NCBI RefSeq assembly: GCF_030908625.1
Contig: NZ_CP133133.1
Location: 496,001 to 560,000 of the forward strand
Source of the DNA: Paludicola sp. MB14-C6
GTDB taxonomy: Bacteria; Bacillota; Clostridia; Oscillospirales; Ruminococcaceae
Direction of reading: 5' to 3'
Length of the DNA: 64,000 bases
Each line of letters starts with the position of its first letter. Position 1 is the stretch's first letter. Made by a program: the position numbers and the translations under genes. The notes beneath the pieces are model-generated. The model was not told the DNA's origin, ran no database searches, and worked only from the letters and a program-made list of their open reading frames with translations. Positions 61,737 to 64,000 of this stretch are shown here, in pieces.

Positions 61737-61742
61737 AATGTG

Positions 61743-61818
61743 TGGTGGGAACAACAGGGCTCGAACCTGTGACCCTCTGCTTGTAAGGCAGATGCTCTCC
61801 CAGCTGAGCTATGCTCCC
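61743..61818 (-). tRNA. tRNA-Val(TAC), quartet 2
   Basis: 76 nt with encoded CCA. The anticodon loop is CTTACAAGC with TAC. It matches the copy at 62225. First tRNA of the downstream quartet. Confidence 0.96.
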
Positions 61819-61843
61819 ACACTGGAACTGTCAAACGACAGAA

Positions 61844-61872
61844 TAAAAAAACCACGGCGCTTACCGTAGCTT
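61844..61872 (-). terminator. Terminator between the two tRNA quartets
   Basis: In minus orientation AAAGCTACGG pairs with CCGTGGTTT, followed by a long T-run. It lies directly after tRNA-Gly of the upstream quartet. Confidence 0.75.
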
Positions 61873-61948
61873 TGGAGCGGATTACGAGGCTCGAACTCGC
61901 TACCTCCACCTTGGCAAGGTGGCGCTCTACCAGATGAGCTAAATCCGC
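61873..61948 (-). tRNA. tRNA-Gly(GCC), quartet 1
   Basis: 76 nt with encoded CCA and a GCC anticodon. Last tRNA of the upstream quartet. Confidence 0.96.
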
Positions 61949-62011
61949 ATTATATACCTAAGCTAAGTTGAAAGCAAAAAACGACAAGAGTCGTTTTTAC
62001 TATCAAACAAT

Positions 62012-62087
<76 letters not shown>

Positions 62088-62142
62088 ATAGGCATATTTT
62101 GCAACATCCGTTGCATTGCGATAAAACAATCGCTTGGGTTAA

Positions 62143-62219
62143 TGGCGACCCGTATCGGGCTCGAACCGACGACCTCTAGCGTGACAGGCTAGCGCTCTAA
62201 CCAACTGAGCTAACGGGCC
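62143..62219 (-). tRNA. tRNA-Asp(GTC), quartet 1
   Basis: 77 nt with encoded CCA and a GTC anticodon. It matches the tRNA at 61660. Confidence 0.96.
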
Positions 62220-62224
62220 ATATG

Positions 62225-62300
62225 TGGTGGGAACAACAGGGCTCGAACCTGTGACCCTCTGCTTGTAAGGCAGATGCTCTCCCAGCTGAGCTATGCTCCC
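62225..62300 (-). tRNA. tRNA-Val(TAC), quartet 1
   Basis: 76 nt with encoded CCA and a TAC anticodon. First tRNA after the promoter. Confidence 0.96.
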
Positions 62301-62365
62301 ACACAAGTTACTGTTTGACTGATTTTCGAAGTGTTTTCGTTTCTCTGTCTCCCAGCGACTTTTAT

Positions 62366-62394
62366 ATCTTACACTATACGGCCTTAAAAGTCAA
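62366..62394 (-). promoter_or_regulatory. Promoter of the tRNA clusters
   Basis: On the minus strand TTGACT (62389-62394), 17 bases, TAAGAT (62366-62371). The start would fall about 55 bases before tRNA-Val. No separate promoter was found before the second quartet. Confidence 0.7.
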
Positions 62395-62621
62395 CACTTT
62401 TTTTGAAATTCTTTGTTATTTTATCGTTGTATCTCACATATATATAAAAGTTTTTCAGTTGGAAATCATTTTTTATATGAATTGTGAATAATAAAGGTTA
62501 AATATGGGATTTGGCTTATTAGTAATTCAAAAAAGGTGCAGAAACATAATGAATCCACACCTTCTTTAAATGTATCTTTTATAGTATTTTACACGTTAAT
62601 TTCAGAAATTTATAATTAAAA
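62395..62621 (-). terminator. Region after engB with candidate terminator (62531-62566)
   Basis: In minus orientation AAGGTG and CACCTT form a short stem with a long loop, followed by TTTTTTGAA. The rest of the spacer up to the tRNA promoter is AT-rich with no gene. Confidence 0.5.
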
Positions 62622-63278
62622 TTAATCTTCTTGATTATCCTCTAACAATTCTTCTTCAATTTCATCATCTAGTTCAACGTCAATTTCTTTACTTTCATCT
62701 ACGACCTCTTCAATAATCCTTTTTACTTGTTCTACACCTTCGCCTGTTTCGCTTGAAAAAGGAATGATGGTAATTTGATCCCCATAAGGAATTTCAGAAC
62801 GAATTAAATCAAGTCGATTTTGAGTTTGTGTTTTATTCAGCTTATCTGATTTTGTTAGCACTACAATAAAAGGAATTTCACGCTCAATCATATATTCCAT
62901 CATATGAATATCTAAAGCAGTTGCCGGATGACGCATATCGACTAACTGAATAACCAAGCCAATGTTACGATCTTGATTAAAATATCCCTCTATTAACTCA
63001 GACCAACGATACTTCTCTGATTTAGATACTTTTGCGTAACCATAACCCGGTAAGTCAACAAAATTCACCTCATCCCCAACGGAATAAAAGTTAATTGTTG
63101 CAGTTTTTCCAGGTACACAGCTTACTCTTGCTAGATTTTTGCGATTAAATATTTTGTTGATCGCAGAGGACTTTCCAACATTGGAACGTCCTGCAAATGC
63201 GATTTCTATTGTTTCTGATTCAGGGATTTGTTTGGAAAGCCCGTATGAAATTACAAACTTCGCTTTGTTAAAATTCAT
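62622..63278 (-). CDS. engB: Ribosome-biogenesis GTPase EngB (YsxC/YihA)
   Basis: 218 residues from MNFNKAKF with AAGGAGAAACT upstream; an 18-residue longer frame would overlap lon and is not preferred. Assists 50S subunit assembly. G1 AFAGRSNVGKSS (about 27-38), the switch region KTATINFYSV, G3 DLPGYGYAKV and G4 LTKSDK are present. The C-terminus has an acidic tail (EIDVELDDEIEEELLEDNQED) longer than most. The lon-engB order is the same as in Bacillus subtilis. Confidence 0.97.
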   Translation of the reverse strand: MNFNKAKFVISYGLSKQIPESETIEIAFAGRSNVGKSSAINKIFNRKNLARVSCVPGKTATINFYSVGDEVNFVDLPGYGYAKVSKSEKYRWSELIEGYFNQDRNIGLVIQLVDMRHPATALDIHMMEYMIEREIPFIVVLTKSDKLNKTQTQNRLDLIRSEIPYGDQITIIPFSSETGEGVEQVKRIIEEVVDESKEIDVELDDEIEEELLEDNQED

Positions 63279-63294
63279 AGTTTCTCCTTCATTA

Positions 63295-64000
63295 TTAAAT
63301 AATAACGGTTGGTTGCTGTACATCAAATTCACACCACATATTTTGTGTAATTTTATCTACCGCATCCTCATTTTTTATTAACGCAACATCAAGCACATCG
63401 GATATCTCTTTTGCTGGAACAAATGTGATTGCTTCTTTTACTTGTTCATCTACTTCATATAAATCAGGTTTATTTTCCTTTGGAATAATTACTACCGATT
63501 TTTGTTCACGATATGCTGCCATTGATTTTTCTTTTAATCCACCAATCGGCATTACACGTCCACGAAGTGATATTTCGCCAGTCATAGCAATATCTCCACG
63601 CACAGGAATACCTGTTAAGGCAGAAACTAATGCCGTTACCATTGTTACACCTGCAGAAGGTCCGTCCTTTGGAACGGCTCCCTCCGGTGCGTGAATATGA
63701 ATATCACAAGTTTTATAAAAATCAGGTTTAATATTATATTGATTAGCAATAGTTCGAACGTAGCTGATGGCAATTTCAGCAGACTCCTTCATAACATCGC
63801 CAAGGCTACCGGTCAGCTTCACTTTTCCTGACCCGCTCATAACCGCAACTTCAATTTCAAGCATTTCACCACCAACTGAAGTCCAAGCAAGTCCACTTAC
63901 TACGCCAACTCTGTTTTCAAGATTTGCATTTGACTTCTTATAACGACGTGGTGCAATTAAATCTTCAATATTTTTGCTGGTAGCAGTTACTTTTGTCTGT
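63295..64000 (-). CDS. lon: ATP-dependent protease Lon, C-terminal part
   Basis: The frame is open from the window edge to the stop at 63295 (about 234 residues seen). It covers the end of the AAA+ lid and the complete protease domain. Seen: KNIEDLIAPRRYKKSN, VGVVSGLAWTSVGGEMLEIEVAVMSG, the catalytic Ser in VPKDGPSAGVTMVTAL, and Lys in GGLKEKSMAAYRE. The N-terminal substrate-binding and ATPase portions lie outside the window. It degrades misfolded and regulatory proteins in the cytoplasm. engB starts 17 bp after its stop codon. Confidence 0.97.
   Translation of the reverse strand, partial: QTKVTATSKNIEDLIAPRRYKKSNANLENRVGVVSGLAWTSVGGEMLEIEVAVMSGSGKVKLTGSLGDVMKESAEIAISYVRTIANQYNIKPDFYKTCDIHIHAPEGAVPKDGPSAGVTMVTALVSALTGIPVRGDIAMTGEISLRGRVMPIGGLKEKSMAAYREQKSVVIIPKENKPDLYEVDEQVKEAITFVPAKEISDVLDVALIKNEDAVDKITQNMWCEFDVQQPTVII

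Noticed and set aside
61819..61843. TTGACA-like sequence just before tRNA-Val of the second quartet, as a promoter
   Set aside because: It is only about a dozen bases from the tRNA 5' end, leaving no room for a -10 box; it is better explained as part of a CTGTC/GACAG hairpin.
61727..61909. Open frame on the minus strand across tRNA-Val and the quartet spacer
   Set aside because: It is read through a tRNA gene; its apparent protein is an artefact of the tRNA sequence.

Overview
The window is AT-rich chromosomal DNA of a Gram-positive anaerobe, most likely a member of the Clostridia (Oscillospirales/Ruminococcaceae-like). This is inferred from the paired [FeFe]-hydrogenase maturases HydG and HydF, a DivIVA-type protein, an FtsE-FtsX-M23-CtpA cell-wall operon, many lipoboxes, strong AGGAGG-type ribosome binding sites and frequent TATAAT promoters. 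Most of the window is ordinary core genome; no prophage or CRISPR array was seen.

Layout. 1-5660 (minus): an operon-like run of DivIVA-like protein, lone fumarase beta subunit, MATE exporter, RpiR regulator, BaiN-like flavoprotein and cytidylate kinase. 5899-8145 (plus): a HAD phosphatase whose terminator has been separated from it by a complete IS256-family element with a perfect 8-bp target duplication. 8214-17612: a YesMN-type two-component system, a ribose-type ABC importer operon ending in a zinc-motif UroD-family methyltransferase, and a divergent ROK repressor. 17691-24382 (minus): the most unusual part, encoding a RibD-type reductase, an SDR, an FMN flavoprotein, two purine-type permeases and a methenyltetrahydromethanopterin cyclohydrolase (Mch) homologue. 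A related palindromic motif lies in front of two of its transcription units.

24695-32162: paired paralogous lipoproteins, an MGMT-type protein, GH29 fucosidase, MgtC-like protein, small conserved proteins, and hydG-hydF. 32165-36521 (minus): envelope proteins (NAGPA-type glycosidase, PIG-L deacetylase, membrane-anchored proteins). 36936-39100: AraC regulator and a secreted tandem DJ-1/PfpI protein. 39344-47756 (minus): lysS, greA, an unknown protein, ctpA, an M23 activator, ftsX, ftsE and a CdaR-type regulator. 48174-52777: exoA, aldo/keto reductase, methyltransferase, a decayed REP-associated transposase with nearby palindromes, and a creatininase-family hydrolase bounded by a 22-bp repeat. 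52790-58116 (minus): gpmI, tpiA, pgk, degV, trmL. 58475-61201 (plus): DUF5685-like and DnaJ-Cys-rich pair, membrane protein, and an effector-binding protein interrupted at an A-AAA-AAG heptamer. 61420-62300 (minus): two tandem Val-Asp-Phe-Gly tRNA quartets. 62622-64000 (minus): engB and the 3' end of lon.

Functional reading. The 8.2-17.6 kb block looks like a self-contained sense-import-process module for a small sugar-like or methylated compound. The 17.7-24.4 kb block looks like a pterin or purine import and processing module built around an archaeal/methylotroph-type cyclohydrolase; its substrate cannot be decided from sequence alone.
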